From: Sipunculus nudus | Lineage: Eukaryota > Annelida > Sipuncula > Golfingiida > Sipunculidae | Assembly: GCA_026874595.1 (NCBI GenBank) | Contig: CM049315.1 | Span: 19,861,664-19,925,663 of the forward strand | Reading direction: 5' to 3' | DNA: 64,000 nucleotides | In this document: piece by piece, positions 22,691 through 33,785 of the stretch | Layout: the number at the start of each line of letters is the position of its first letter | How positions within the stretch are numbered: the first letter of the stretch is position 1 | Position numbers and translations under genes: made by a program | Notes under the pieces: generated by a model | What the model was told of the DNA's origin: nothing | Seen by the model: the letters and a program-made list of their open reading frames with translations, nothing else | Database searches by the model: none

Positions 22691-25600
22691 TGTGATCCTT
22701 TGTTCCAACACGCTTTCAGATTCATTTTTATATTCCTATTAGTACTTTGAAACTAATGACCCTGCAAAGCTCATGAAACAGACATTTTGTAAACTTAGGT
22801 CTTTGTTTTTAATCAATCAGAATGATCACATTTCTGGTATGCCTACATTTTAGCCTCGTTCACTTCAGTTATTGGTTGAAGCATCTTAATTATGACATTG
22901 TCCATAAATAACACAAATAATCACTGACAAACATGCGATACAGTGAAAATAAAAAAAAAGTTGTTTCACTTTCCATTCGTGAAACATAAAAATATTCTAT
23001 TAACAGTAAAATACCGACCCATTGTTCAATCTACTTGAAAGAATGCATTTTATTCATTGGTTTATTTGAATATTATGTTACTGTAGCAAAACCACCTTGG
23101 CAGATATACAGTTAAATAAAATTCATGCCGTTTGTATAAGGCTGATGTAAATCACAACAGCATTTGTATTTTTAAAATTTATTTTTATTTCCTCTAAAGC
23201 AATATACTTTTTACAAACATGAATTTTTTGTGAGAGTGAAAGTAGTCGTAAGTAAACGAATATCTGATTCTAACATTTTTGTGTTCAGCAGGAAAAAGTG
23301 AAAATAACACTACCTAAATTAGTCATCCCATTAATATTGTGTATGCTGATAAGGTTGTGTTAAACCTTGAATACATGATTCATTAATAGTCCTACTTGAG
23401 TCATAACATAAGTCATACAGAAAACGCACTAACGTTATCCATCAATTTGCGTACGGTTGTCTTAATATTAGCTTACGAGTGGTGAATTACACGTGAACCA
23501 ACAAACCGAAGTATAAATCTCATCTCTTTGGTTACCATTTCCTGTTTAACGCACAAATTAACTTGTATTCGTGATATACGCATACGTCCGATTAAAAAAT
23601 GCAGCGGAGATTGTCAACATGCTAAATAACAGTTAGGCGTTGTTAGTATAGAAAGTAAATAAACAGATCTAAGGATTGGTCTGAGTTATTTTAAGTGGCA
23701 GCGTACCTTTAGACCAGGAGTTGTCATCGAGACTCACAATACGGTTCTTGACATGACTAAGCATGCCATTCTGACAGGGCGAAAGACTATCATGTCAGAG
23801 GGACAAAAGGTCGCTGGGTTCTGGCGGAATTTTTATCCCTCTAGTGGTATATATGTGTCAATTTATAGATTACAGTACTCTGCATATGGCGTTTTGTAAA
23901 TCAAACGTTCATCAAGTATAATTGTTTACATCCTCGGTATTATTGCTAGGAGCTGACATTTTGGTATTTCAGGACTGATTTAATAAATAATTTTGTATAT
24001 TTGCGTCCACTTCCTGACAATCATTACACTCTGTGTAAAATTCACCTTTCGGGATAGGGCCAATTTATTCATTACTGTTAATTTTAGATGAAAGAGTAAA
24101 TTGAAATTACAGGTGGTGTTTTTTATTCACTCGTACACGGACTTTGCCAAATCATCAAAAGAACAGTCCAAGTTCTAAAAATATAAATTTATCCTTTCAT
24201 CGGCAAAAACTCTAATTATTATATTTTTTTATACCCAAAGGGCAGATGTATAGTTTATTGACTGAACAGGTATTCGTCGGGGAGGTACTCCCGGGTAATA
24301 TGGGTGATTAAATCATTTGTGATTAAATCTAACTAGAATAGGAAACTACACATTTTTATATTTGACCTATAATATTCCAGGGACATAAATTTCTGCCAAT
24401 GCGGTAAATTGTGCCAAGTTACTTAAACATCAGACCTTGATACCTTTGTTTTAGCGTGAATAATATAAAGCAAACTAAGGTAATTTTCTACTATTACTAA
24501 TTGGAAATAATAAGGGTTTAATCACTAAAGTATACATATTCGTCATGGTGTATACCGAAGGTTAAATGATTCTTTGGTTTGGGAGTAATTTATATATTAC
24601 GGGGGTTCAATGCAGTAGGTGTAATTAGACGCTCGCGATATTATTCTTCATTGTCAACCGACATAACCACTGCCCATTCTTTTCTCAATTAGGCCACATA
24701 AACCGAATGATTCGCTGCTCCCAGGTTATGTGGACTGTTTCACTACCTCGAGCGCAATATTGTATCCAAGATAAAATTATCGGCAAGATAAAATGCATTT
24801 TGTCAAAGCCCGTGACTAAAAAAAGGTTCCAATATTCTAATTTTTAAACTCAAAATCCGTCGAACAATTGATTTTTTTTGGTGTGGCCAAATTCTATTTA
24901 TGTGCAGACCTAATATATGAAATATTGTTTAGCTCAAACTTTCAGTACCTATAGAACAAAGCTATGCTTTGGTTACATGTGCACGTACATGCGTGAAAAA
25001 TCGCTCCTATGTTTTTCGAGGGTCACATTAAGACATGCGTTAGGTCTTTAGCAGGCCGCATCGGAAATAAAACCTAAATTTACTTACTAATAAGGTATCT
25101 CCAGTAAAATAAAAACTATTATTCATATGACTGTTTTATTTAGCATATCAAAAGTAACAGATAAAACTGAACTATGTTGTGTCTCAGTCTTCTGGAAGGC
25201 CTGCTAGACCCAATGTCCCTATTACTCCTGTTTATTCACAAATATATACGCGCACATGGAAACACAACTTTAAAGGGACATAATTAAGAGCAATATTATG
25301 ACTAATTGTTTACACTATCAAAAGTTTCCCCAGCAAAACCATCGCAGCACACGGTCTCGGTACCTCCGCTTCAGCTGTTTAACAACTTGTTAAGGTTTTG
25401 CGCGTGAGTAAACATAGACTAGCGTGTCAGTTTACCATAATAAGGCTGCTTGGCCGGAGGTCAAATTTTGGCCATGAGCGACCGATTAAAAGAAAAAGGA
25501 GTAGTCCAAACATGAACGTGCATGGTTGTAAAACATAGTATCATTCGGACTGTGACATCTTTAATGGATAAATAAATGTGGTTGTTTATCCATATAACCA

Positions 25601-26284
25601 GTTTTTGAAGGTTTCGTGATTATTTAGGAATGTAATTCCCGGTATCTTCTATTTCTGACAATTGTTCAGATACTTGTTTTATTTCTTGAGCTGGCGTGGA
25701 ATTAAAATTAAAACCGATAGAGCGGACTTAGAGTTTTACCAATGTCGGTTATATATATATATATTTTTTTAGCAAAAGCAACAATAACATCCCCTCCGCG
25801 CACATTTCCCGATTCAAATCGTAGTAGCAAAGTAGGGAAATAATAAATATTATCTAATGTTTTGCAACATTATAATCGATACATAAATTTTCGAAAGGTC
25901 ACTTTTTTCTTGTATAAAAGACGAAAACTATATGTATCCGAGTATATCATGTTTTAACATTATTTTCAAAGTCATTTTCTTTTTATATAGATTTATGAAT
26001 TTCAACCTAGCAATAATATTGTACCGGAGGACAAACACTGCCAAGAAGTCATGCAAACAGATGGATCAGAATTGCCCTTCCTGAACTTAGTATAAAACTC
26101 ACGAACCCAATAATAGATATTTAAAGCACAAATGTGCTGAGACTGCCGAGAAAGATAAAACGTCATGTTGGCTTACTCGGTTTTCCAAACCTTGGTCCAT
26201 GGTGTAAAATAAAACGTCTGGGGCATGTCGAGCCTTCAAATCATATAACTCAGAGGTGATATCTTGTTCACTTCGGGGACATTT

Positions 26285-26287
<3 letters not shown>
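22691..26287. other. long unique AT-rich stretch, nothing recognised
   Basis: No frame above 60 codons outside repeats, no RNA gene and no repeat were seen in about 3.6 kb. A short (AT)n of about 9 units is at 25748-25764. Confidence 0.5.

Positions 26288-26336
<49 letters not shown>
26288..26336. repeat. (AT)n microsatellite
   Basis: About 24 AT units. The 88-codon minus frame over it has the usual Tyr/Ile run and is not a gene. Confidence 0.97.
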
Positions 26337-26338
<2 letters not shown>

Positions 26339-26960
26339 TCTCTTTAGAACTGGTGAATATGTCATTTGAAGGGAAAATGCCAGATTGGTCTTTTTAAAAA
26401 GCCAGGCTTAAATAGGCCGCATAAGGGTTCCCATTAATCATACGTTGTCATTAATCTCTGCAAACAGGTTCAAAGAAATCCCCTGGCAAGCTATATTTTC
26501 TGAGCTGATTTATTGCAAATTGGCACGCAGACTGGATGTATTCTAACCTCAATTACCTGAGCTCTATTTCTTTCATGTACGTAACAATAAAAATGACTAG
26601 AGGGTCAATTGTCTTTACCATAAATTAACCATATAACATTTCAAATAATCGCTACATTAACTACTTTGAAGGTTCTGCCATATATCAAATTTATCATAGA
26701 AATTAAACTGCATATATAAAGCGTGATGTTTATTTTTGTCGATGAATCATGTTATGGTTTGTGTCACTCCAGTGTATTTAAGCGAAACGAGTTTTTTTTT
26801 CACATCACAAAGTAAACATAGTCCATTAAATATATAATGAATGGTACTGCGTTTTTACCATCAGCTCGAGAATTTAAATTACTGACCACTTGTTCATTAA
26901 ATACTATAAAACTACAACTAATTATAAAACTAATAAACGAGTCAACCTCCATGGCTTGCA
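26337..26960. other. unique stretch, nothing recognised
   Basis: AT-rich. Only the tail of the SINE-driven frames reaches into it. Confidence 0.5.
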
Positions 26961-26964
26961 TGAT

Positions 26965-27130
26965 TGCGTTTGGTAGTCTGAAGAGGTGGAGAAACCGGAG
27001 AACCCGGAGAAAACCACCGACCTTGGACGGTGTACTACAACCTAATCTCATGGCAACTCCGGGGATCCAACCCGGGTCGCCAGCGGAGACAGCCGAGCGT
27101 TCTACCACTCGACTGTCCAGGCCCCTCAGG
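26965..27130 (-). mobile_element. tRNA-derived SINE, second family
   Basis: The minus strand starts aggggcctggacagtcgagt and has an A-box-like gtcgagtggtagaacgc (plus 27098-27114) and a B-box-like gggttggatcccc (plus 27061-27073). It then continues into a body with a ggttttctccgggttctccg motif, which I know as common in invertebrate SINEs. The frames over it (26800-27108 minus, 26837-27160 plus) are typical read-through of SINE heads and not genes. The left boundary is uncertain. Confidence 0.75.
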
Positions 27131-27631
27131 CTCGTCAGTCGACAGATGCAACAGAAATAAATTGTCGGACTTTGAACCTAGGTACATCCCTGTGCAAAGT
27201 ACATATCAAGTGACATATATAGGTTCTGTGGCATATAATAATATCTTGCAAAATGCATTGTAAATAGGCTGTTATCCTCAGTCTTCTCTGTTGAGTAACA
27301 GTGCCATTAAATTAAAAACTAAGTTTATTGTCTTGATACCAGGGCTACATGGCTGCTGGAGTTTTTTTACATATATCAAAAAAGTGTAAACGTACAAGTT
27401 ATGTTGTATTCGAATTGTACCACAAGGAATTTTTGGGTTGGCGGTAACCGCCTCCATTCTTTCAATGTTAACTTTTTATTATGTATAAATCAGCAGAAAT
27501 TCGTCTCGGACTTATTGAAAGTGTTTGTTGATTGTTTGCCAGGTCAGGCGACTAACCCCAGTTGCTGAGTCATAACACCGACCAACACACGTCTCATTTA
27601 TGAGTGAAACATGACTATGAGACATAACCCA
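27131..27631. other. unique stretch, nothing recognised
   Basis: No frame, repeat or RNA signal of note. Confidence 0.45.
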
Positions 27632-27780
27632 CAGTGCCAATCCGGATCAAAGGAGGGCAGGGGGTCCGGACCCCCCTTTACACCCGCCGCTACCTTTTAT
27701 TTGGTCTGGAAACGTATTAGTGTTGTGTTAGTCCTATCGAGTTCGACCCCTCCTTTACCTAAATCCTGTATCCACCCCTG
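27632..27780 (-). mobile_element. short hAT-like non-autonomous element, family with 63735-63962
   Basis: The right end, read on minus, is caggggtggatacaggattt followed by aggtaaaggaggggtc, matching the left end of the 63735 element nearly base for base. The other end (cagtgccaatccggatcaaa) is a diverged inverted partner. The flanks ataaccca and taacgctc resemble a decayed 8-bp target duplication, but not convincingly. No coding capacity. Confidence 0.68.
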
Positions 27781-28835
27781 TAACGCTCACCCTTGGTTGA
27801 GAATATCACACGGCTCCTCTGTTGATAGTACCTCACGATATCCCGGGTTTTAAGCCCCGTGCTCTTATAAACTATACCCCTAATCCACACAAGCCAGTAT
27901 CACTGTATAGATTCCAGGACGTATGACCAGTTAGGTGAAAACTTAAAGATAGACCCCTAATATACTTTGGGTGGGAGTTTTTGATTTTTATTCCTCACTA
28001 AACGTCAGGTTTATATGAACACAGTATTGTGTACTTTTGTAGTTATCAGAACAGCTGAACAAGATGTTAAACGACAAACGCACCCAATATTTCCCTCCTC
28101 TAATGTTGTGATTTTTAATATTTATAACTCAGCACTAACGGAAGGCGACCCGTTGTCAGAGCATAAATTTGATATTAAGTGGTTTGAAAAAAAAATATAT
28201 ATTTTTCACTAGTGGAATTACCAGTGTGTCAACCTCAACACGTTCAGTGACAATTATACTTCCTTGCCTTCCCTTTTACTAACCAACGCACACAACCTTA
28301 TTTATTCATCATGGCTAAATATATAGGAAATAGGATTTTGTCTCTTGTCTTCAAGATACTGTTAAATTTACGTCGTTTGTCAAATTGCCGTTGTTTTGTA
28401 TTCTACATTGATTTGTTTGGCCAATTTATACCCATCCTTTCCAGTCTGAATCATCTGTTTGCCGGAAGAGTGCATGCAAGTTTGTGAGTGTAAGTCTGTA
28501 TTTACGTGTAAATAAATCGAACATTAGCATGGGCGTCAATACAGGGAGATGGTGAGGTATATATCCCCCTCCCACTTTTAAGCAAGAGGGAAGTCTATCT
28601 AGTCATCCCCCTGCTATTCAGAAAATAATATTGATAAACTGAAAAGGAAATATATTAATAATTGGAATTTCAGACTTTGGTTCAGTTTCTAAGGTTATTA
28701 TGAAATATTGTTTTTCTAAAACTGGTTTAGAATTAACATTTACTTGAAACATACCTATTTTTAAAACATTATATAAACAGATCACGTATGCGTGATGAAC
28801 ACAAATTTTGTAATGGAGATAAAAAAATTAGATTC
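27781..28835. other. mostly unique stretch
   Basis: The block at about 27795-27860 (ggctcctctgttgata... ccgtgctcttata) weakly resembles 31108-31165 (agctcctctggtgatacc... ctgtgctctta), suggesting an old shared repeat. The 65-codon frame at 28015-28212 has no domain. Confidence 0.35.
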
Positions 28836-28913
28836 TGTGACACTAGGCAGCGTGATATTTCTAGGGGAATGAATAAAGAAGTCAGTATTTTTTTTGTTAA
28901 CAAATAACCATAA

Positions 28914-28919
28914 TTTATT
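28914..28919 (-). promoter_or_regulatory. polyadenylation signal of the LTR-like unit
   Basis: AATAAA on minus about 345 bp past the TATA box, consistent with the end of an R region. Confidence 0.5.
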
Positions 28920-29258
28920 CTTAAAACAACCCTAACATTACAATACACTAAATCAATACAATAATACAGTAAAACAGCGGTATTACAACAAATCAATGCA
29001 ATCACAAAGTGCAAAGTACCTGGAAATCGTCACAACGATAAGTTCTTTAAATGTTTACTCTCGGAGAATGACAGTCTGTAAAGCTCTTGTAACCATCCAA
29101 AAAGTTAACTGAAGTCCAAATGCACAAAATCCAGGAGAAAGTCAGGAGAAAATCTATAATTGCCGCACTCATCGAAGAAGGTCCCAGAAAGTGACACACA
29201 CGCTTCTGCGTCCGCTTGAAATCTTCTATTGCTCTCTCTCGGCTCTAAAACACAGCCC

Positions 29259-29267
29259 CTTTATATA
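29259..29267 (-). promoter_or_regulatory. TATA box
   Basis: TATATAAAG on minus, followed by gggg; transcription would be expected to begin about 25-30 bp downstream, near 29230. Confidence 0.6.
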
Positions 29268-29297
29268 CTTTTTTACCTCAAGCCGAGAAGCTTCTAT

Positions 29298-29310
29298 TTC
29301 TCGAACATTC
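29298..29310 (-). promoter_or_regulatory. heat-shock element, three perfect modules
   Basis: The sequence ttctcgaacattc has the alternating nTTCnnGAAnnTTC pattern bound by heat-shock factor trimers, immediately followed by gaagaa. It lies about 30 bp upstream of the TATA box on the minus strand, the usual promoter-proximal position. Confidence 0.65.
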
Positions 29311-29549
29311 GAAGAATCTAACGCAACACAGTAAACACGCGTTACAGGAATCATCTAGAAGAACATCGCTGTGTGTGTCTCTACATAGCAGGGTCCACGT
29401 GACCTCGGCCAGGCGAGAAAGCCCCTAGCTAGCATGACAACGACAGTTCAACCAGTATGGATTAAACTAAGAATGTAAGAAACGGTTCGGCCAGGTTGTC
29501 ACAATACGAGTTACGCCCGTGTCACACAATAAAAGAGCACCTGTAACAT

Positions 29550-29589
<40 letters not shown>

Positions 29590-29596
29590 TATATGT
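29550..29596. repeat. (AT)n microsatellite with GTAT interruptions
   Basis: About 12 AT units, then tatatgtatgtatatatg. Confidence 0.93.
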
Positions 29597-30695
29597 TTAT
29601 ACCAAAATTGTCTCAATGTTGATTACCCTCCCACGCCTGCGAGTCATCCTCCACCCTTGAAGATAAAATGACGCCACTGAACATTAGAGCGACTTTTTAA
29701 AAATGAAGTACATGGTAAAGCATTTATGTCTTTCTGTCAATTGTCGGAAAAAAATCCACTTCAGCGGCGGGTGGGGGTGGTTGGGTTTCGAGCTGAATGC
29801 AAACCAAAAATAAAAGGTTTTATAACTTTCTATGAATCAGGTGTGAACTTTAGCTGAGCAGTCTGTATCTTAGTTGGACCTCGCGTGTTTAATCAGCAAC
29901 ATATGGTCTTTGTGTGTTTCATAATTTTGAAAATTATTGTGTTACGAGGATCTGAGGATGAAAGGTAAATGAGCTTATTAAAAAATAAAAATTCAGAGGG
30001 AATATCAAGTCAACGAAACAGAGTATTGTTTACTTACATGCATGACGGACATTGTCTGGCCGAACAAGGTACATCTGATTTGGAAGTACAATCTTTATTA
30101 CCAAGCAGGTCTATTTCAGGCTCGAAGCAGCCAGTATTCTGCAGCTGTGCCATGTTTCAGCACTTTACAGTATCAATGACTTTTTTCCTATTTGTTAATG
30201 CTAAAACTATTGTAGATCTACAGTTGTGGGTGTTATTGTTACAATGTTGTAAAGCCATCAGGAAACATTTTCAGGATCCTCCAAACAGCTGTTTCAATCC
30301 CCCACGCGGAATATTACCGCTATTGATTTGAGTAATGTTTTATGAACCGTAAATCATAAAAGTATAGTGAAACTAGTACGTTAATAAGCCTTGCGCCGTT
30401 TTGTCCGAATGTTTTTCTCTGACAGTAAAATAAACGCCTACGGTAGAACTTTACCTGTTTAGATGATATAATCAGAGATTTTGAAAATCCAATACCAAGT
30501 AGGATTTTATTTATACAGATTCACATTTCTTTTAACTTTTGCTATGAACACTTATGATAGTATTTCAAAGATATACTCATGACAGGTTGATATACCATCA
30601 CCGATGCGTCATTTTTCTTTCCGGGTGGGAAAAATAACACCTATTTATAACTCGTGCTACATTTTGTCATTCGAATTTGCCAGTTGGAGGATAAA
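29597..30695. other. unique stretch, no supported gene
   Basis: It holds a frame of 120 codons at 29969-30331 (plus). Its product has six Cys and no recognisable domain, the upstream context is not informative, and I see no repeat in it. A coding exon cannot be excluded but is not supported. Confidence 0.3.
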
Positions 30696-30771
30696 CTGGG
30701 GCGTAGCCAGGGGGGGGGGGGTCGCATCCAATCCTCGCCGTCTTTTCGGAATTTCACTTAAGCTAAAACTA

Positions 30772-30834
<63 letters not shown>

Positions 30835-30930
30835 TTAAATGGCCTTTGCTTTCAGTGGCGGATCCGGAGGGGGCGCCTTAGGCGCGCGGCTCCCGCCGAG
30901 CTGCAACATCTCTCCTTTCATCTAATTTCC
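30696..30930. mobile_element. cluster of element ends around poly-G and (AT)n
   Basis: The string ctggggcgtagccagg runs into an 11-G tract (to about 30721), a common mobile-element terminus. About 28 TA units follow at 30775-30831, then cagtggcggatccggagggg from 30853, resembling the hAT-like end at 63735. The opposite ends were not found, so these are fragments or a nested pair. The 112-codon frame across the cluster is repeat-derived. Confidence 0.5.
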
Positions 30931-33185
30931 CAATTTTTGTGATTAATTTTCGTTTTTAAATTTCTGTTTATTAAATAGCAATAAGATTTTTTATTTAAGT
31001 TTTCTGCAGTTTATTACTTTTAAATTCATTAGTTGTGAATGAGGATATTAATGAACAGCTACAGAACAACTAGAGAGCACACCACCCTGGTTGGGGTCGA
31101 CCGTTAACAGCTCCTCTGGTGATACCGGTACTCAAAATCGCGATCTGTGCTCTTAGGAGTCTTGTGTACTGTCGAGACCACGGACACCGGTAAAATGCAA
31201 AGTTTAAGGCCATAAATAAATAATAAAAGGTATGGTTCGCAGGCACCGCCCGCGTCAATTTTTTCTTCCTGCATCAAATTTGTTTGATTTTGATTTTCAT
31301 CTTTCAAGAGGATAAAATAATACAATTTTGATAAGATTTCCTTTTTTTATGTAGTGCTTTTACCTGCTAAGCAAAAATTCCTGTTATTTTCAAGCTTTTG
31401 CCTTATCATATGACATTTTTATCAAAACATACAAAAAGGGTAAAAAATAAAATATTGTTTTTCGGCCGTGCTGATCTCTGGAAAAAGGTGCCTGAGAACC
31501 AAACCTTATTTTTTGGCCTAACATAAGATTTCAACATATCAGTTTTTTTTCACTTCGAGCATTACATTTAAAAGATAATATTATGCAAGTTATAAACGTA
31601 AATGCGCCTTTGCGCCATTGACTTTAACATGGTATAAACGATTGAAATTTTATATACTAATTTTGAAGAAATATAAATAGAAAATATTTAACCTCTCTAC
31701 AGTTTCACTACATAACGCAAAGGCATAGGGGCACATTTTTTTTAGGAACAGGAAATCCTCTTTTTTGTGAAAATTGCCTCAAAACGTCCTCTATTCATTG
31801 CATATTCAAAAAAATTCCCAATAGGGGAGGGGGATAATAGAAAAGACCCTTTTCAATGCCGTAAACGAAATATTTAAAAGCACATATTTGGTAACCCTGA
31901 CAGATGGTTTATAGTTTGTTCTCGTAGAAGGGTGCACTGGCTCTAAATTAATCGTTTGTTAACAGTGTAACCGGTTATAAATGTGAAGAGGGAATGGATA
32001 AGCAATGGGGAACCCGACAAGCTCAGGACGAGCCTGACCCAGAAATCAGTTCCAAAAGGTTTGTTGTTTGAGGTCTGACGCCTCCACCTGTAAGGTAATA
32101 TGTCTGACCTGTCACATCATGGGTCAGTAGTCCAGACAGTTATTTGGACTTTAATTTGTCTCCATGTATTTTCCTGTTCAGCTAGTGAGCCGCTAACTAG
32201 AAGTTAAAAGACCAACTGCAGTGGGAGGCATCTTTATGTAAACCCCACCAAGTAACTTGTTTCTGGATAACGACTCCGTGATTTACACAGATGTGTTTTT
32301 AATGCCAGGCTGGCACGACAGAGACTTTTCAAGACGCTCATTTCTCTCAACCTACCTCGGGCACTGATTAAGTTTAATAGTTACTTTGCGCTCCAGAAAC
32401 TCCAGTGATGGTCTTTTATGTTCTCTTCGGAAACGGAACTGTGCAAATATATTAGAGGAATAAGTAGTTTTTTTCCCTCATGATGAGGGTAAAAACGGAA
32501 CCTTTTTCGTGATCTTTTCTGAAAAGAAAACGGTAGAAATAAAAAAAAGCACGGGATAGGCTTTTTAATTCAGAGACCCGCAGACAGCTCACTGACATAG
32601 CCTTATATTTCTTAGTTATAAATTGAATTGATCCTGCTGCTTTTCATACATTTGAATATGCTTTAATGTACAGTTGCAAGTATCAATGACATCCAACTCT
32701 AGTTTTCCTTGATACCCAATGGAATGCTGAACACTCTGTCCCTGAAATCATAATCAAGCAAACCAAGTCAGATATGGAAAATAGCAGACTGCAGTCCACC
32801 TGTTTTTTCGCGTTTTATTTTTGCGTATCAAAGAACGCCAACACTTTTTGACTTGGGGCAGAAAAGCCTAATTAACTTTTATAAAAATAATAGCCTACCT
32901 TATGTCATTTTCCTATTAACAATCAAAACAATTTTATGAGTAACCAATTTTTTTTTTTGTAGCGACATCTTGCCACTAATTTGTGAAAGGGACATATCAG
33001 GGAATAGTGATGACGTCGTAATAGACGTGACGTACTAAAGAAGCACCAATATTCATGGGACCAATGATCAAGAGCTGCCGAAATCTGTTTACAGCGAGAC
33101 CTATATTGTCCACTTGCACGCGCTTCACTGTTACGTCACATTACTGTATATTCATATCTATTTATCATCTAGAAACAAATATGTC
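30931..33185. other. unique AT-rich stretch, nothing firmly recognised
   Basis: Minus frames at 31070-31325 overlap each other and lack domains. Only the weak similarity of 31108-31165 to 27795-27860 was noted. Confidence 0.4.
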
Positions 33186-33354
33186 GACAGATAGTTCCTG
33201 TGACCTTGACCTTGTGACCCCCCCCCCCCCCCCATATCGGCAGGAATCTTTCAATGTTAGCAGGTGAACTGTATATGCAAGATGGAAGGTCTGGCATGAA
33301 AGGTTTTGTTTAAATACATCCACAATCTTTTTAAAGATGTTGGTCCTGTGACAT

Positions 33355-33367
33355 TGACCTTTGACCT
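33355..33367 (-). promoter_or_regulatory. perfect DR1 motif, repeat copy 1
   Basis: TGACCT-T-TGACCT; on minus AGGTCA-A-AGGTCA, the DR1 arrangement recognised by RXR/HNF4/PPAR-type receptors. Function is not shown; the motif is part of a repeat. Confidence 0.45.
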
Positions 33368-33631
33368 TATGACTCCCGAAATCCAGAGGGTTCTTGCTTA
33401 GTGATGGGCCATATATAAGTCTAGTTAAAAATTCATATGTAAATTAAAACTGGAGTTATCATTGGGAAATCAATTTGTAGGCAGATGGCTCATGTGACCT
33501 TAACCCTGTGGCCCACATATTGAAAGAGATCTTTCCCTATTGGCAAAGGAGCTGTATGTGCAAGATGGAAGGTCTGGTATGAAAGGTTTTGTTTAAACAA
33601 ATCCACAATCTTTTCAAAGATGTTGGGCCTG

Positions 33632-33650
33632 TGACCTTGACCTTTGACCT
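33632..33650 (-). promoter_or_regulatory. three abutting half-sites including a perfect DR1, repeat copy 2
   Basis: TGACCT at 33632, 33638 and 33645 give a DR0 next to a DR1. A further DR0 pair is at 33201-33212. Confidence 0.45.
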
Positions 33651-33785
33651 CGTTACCCCTATTCAACTGGATGCTTGCTATATATATTGAGTTTGAAATC
33701 CATATGTCAATTCAAACATGAGTTATCATCCGGCAACGAACGGACACGCGGACGGACAGGATGAATACTATAGGACACCCGCGGG

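Larger units (their letters stand above)
28836..29526 (-). mobile_element. solo-LTR-like retrotransposon unit with inducible promoter layout
   Basis: The 691-bp unit has matched termini TGTGACAC (minus 5' end, plus 29519-29526) and GTGTCACA (minus 3' end, plus 28836-28843), an 8-bp perfect inverted pair of the TG...CA type expected of LTRs. On minus, in order, it carries an E-box/HRE-like cacgtg (29396-29401), a heat-shock element (29298-29310), a TATA box (29259-29267), a presumed R region and an AATAAA signal (28914-28919), the U3-R-U5 order of an LTR. No primer-binding site, polypurine tract, gag or pol sequence adjoins either side, and no 5-bp target duplication is visible, so it reads as a decayed solo LTR. 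The alternative is a captured host promoter. Confidence 0.6.
33186..33785 (+). repeat. two-copy tandem repeat, about 284-bp period, with nuclear-receptor-type half-sites
   Basis: The string caagatggaaggtctgg is at about 33279 and again at about 33563, and both copies continue into .atgaaaggttttgtttaaa and ccacaatctttt. Each carries tgacctttgacct-type blocks. The right end, aacggacacgcggacggaca, is a familiar end of a dispersed invertebrate repeat. A 16-C tract is at 33218-33233. The 70-codon frame at 33055-33267 enters the repeat and is not a gene. Confidence 0.8.

Noticed and set aside
26800-27160. Frames of 102 and 107 codons on opposite strands
   Set aside because: Both read through a tRNA-derived SINE; the MVERSAVSAGD-type start is a familiar SINE-head translation.
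28836-29526. Promoter of a host heat-shock gene
   Set aside because: The matched TGTGACAC/GTGTCACA ends and the AATAAA within 350 bp of the TATA box fit an LTR better, and no heat-shock protein sequence follows. It remains a fallback explanation.
29969-30331. 120-codon plus frame as a gene
   Set aside because: No domain, no homology I can recall and no supporting signals. It was left as an unresolved frame and not called.
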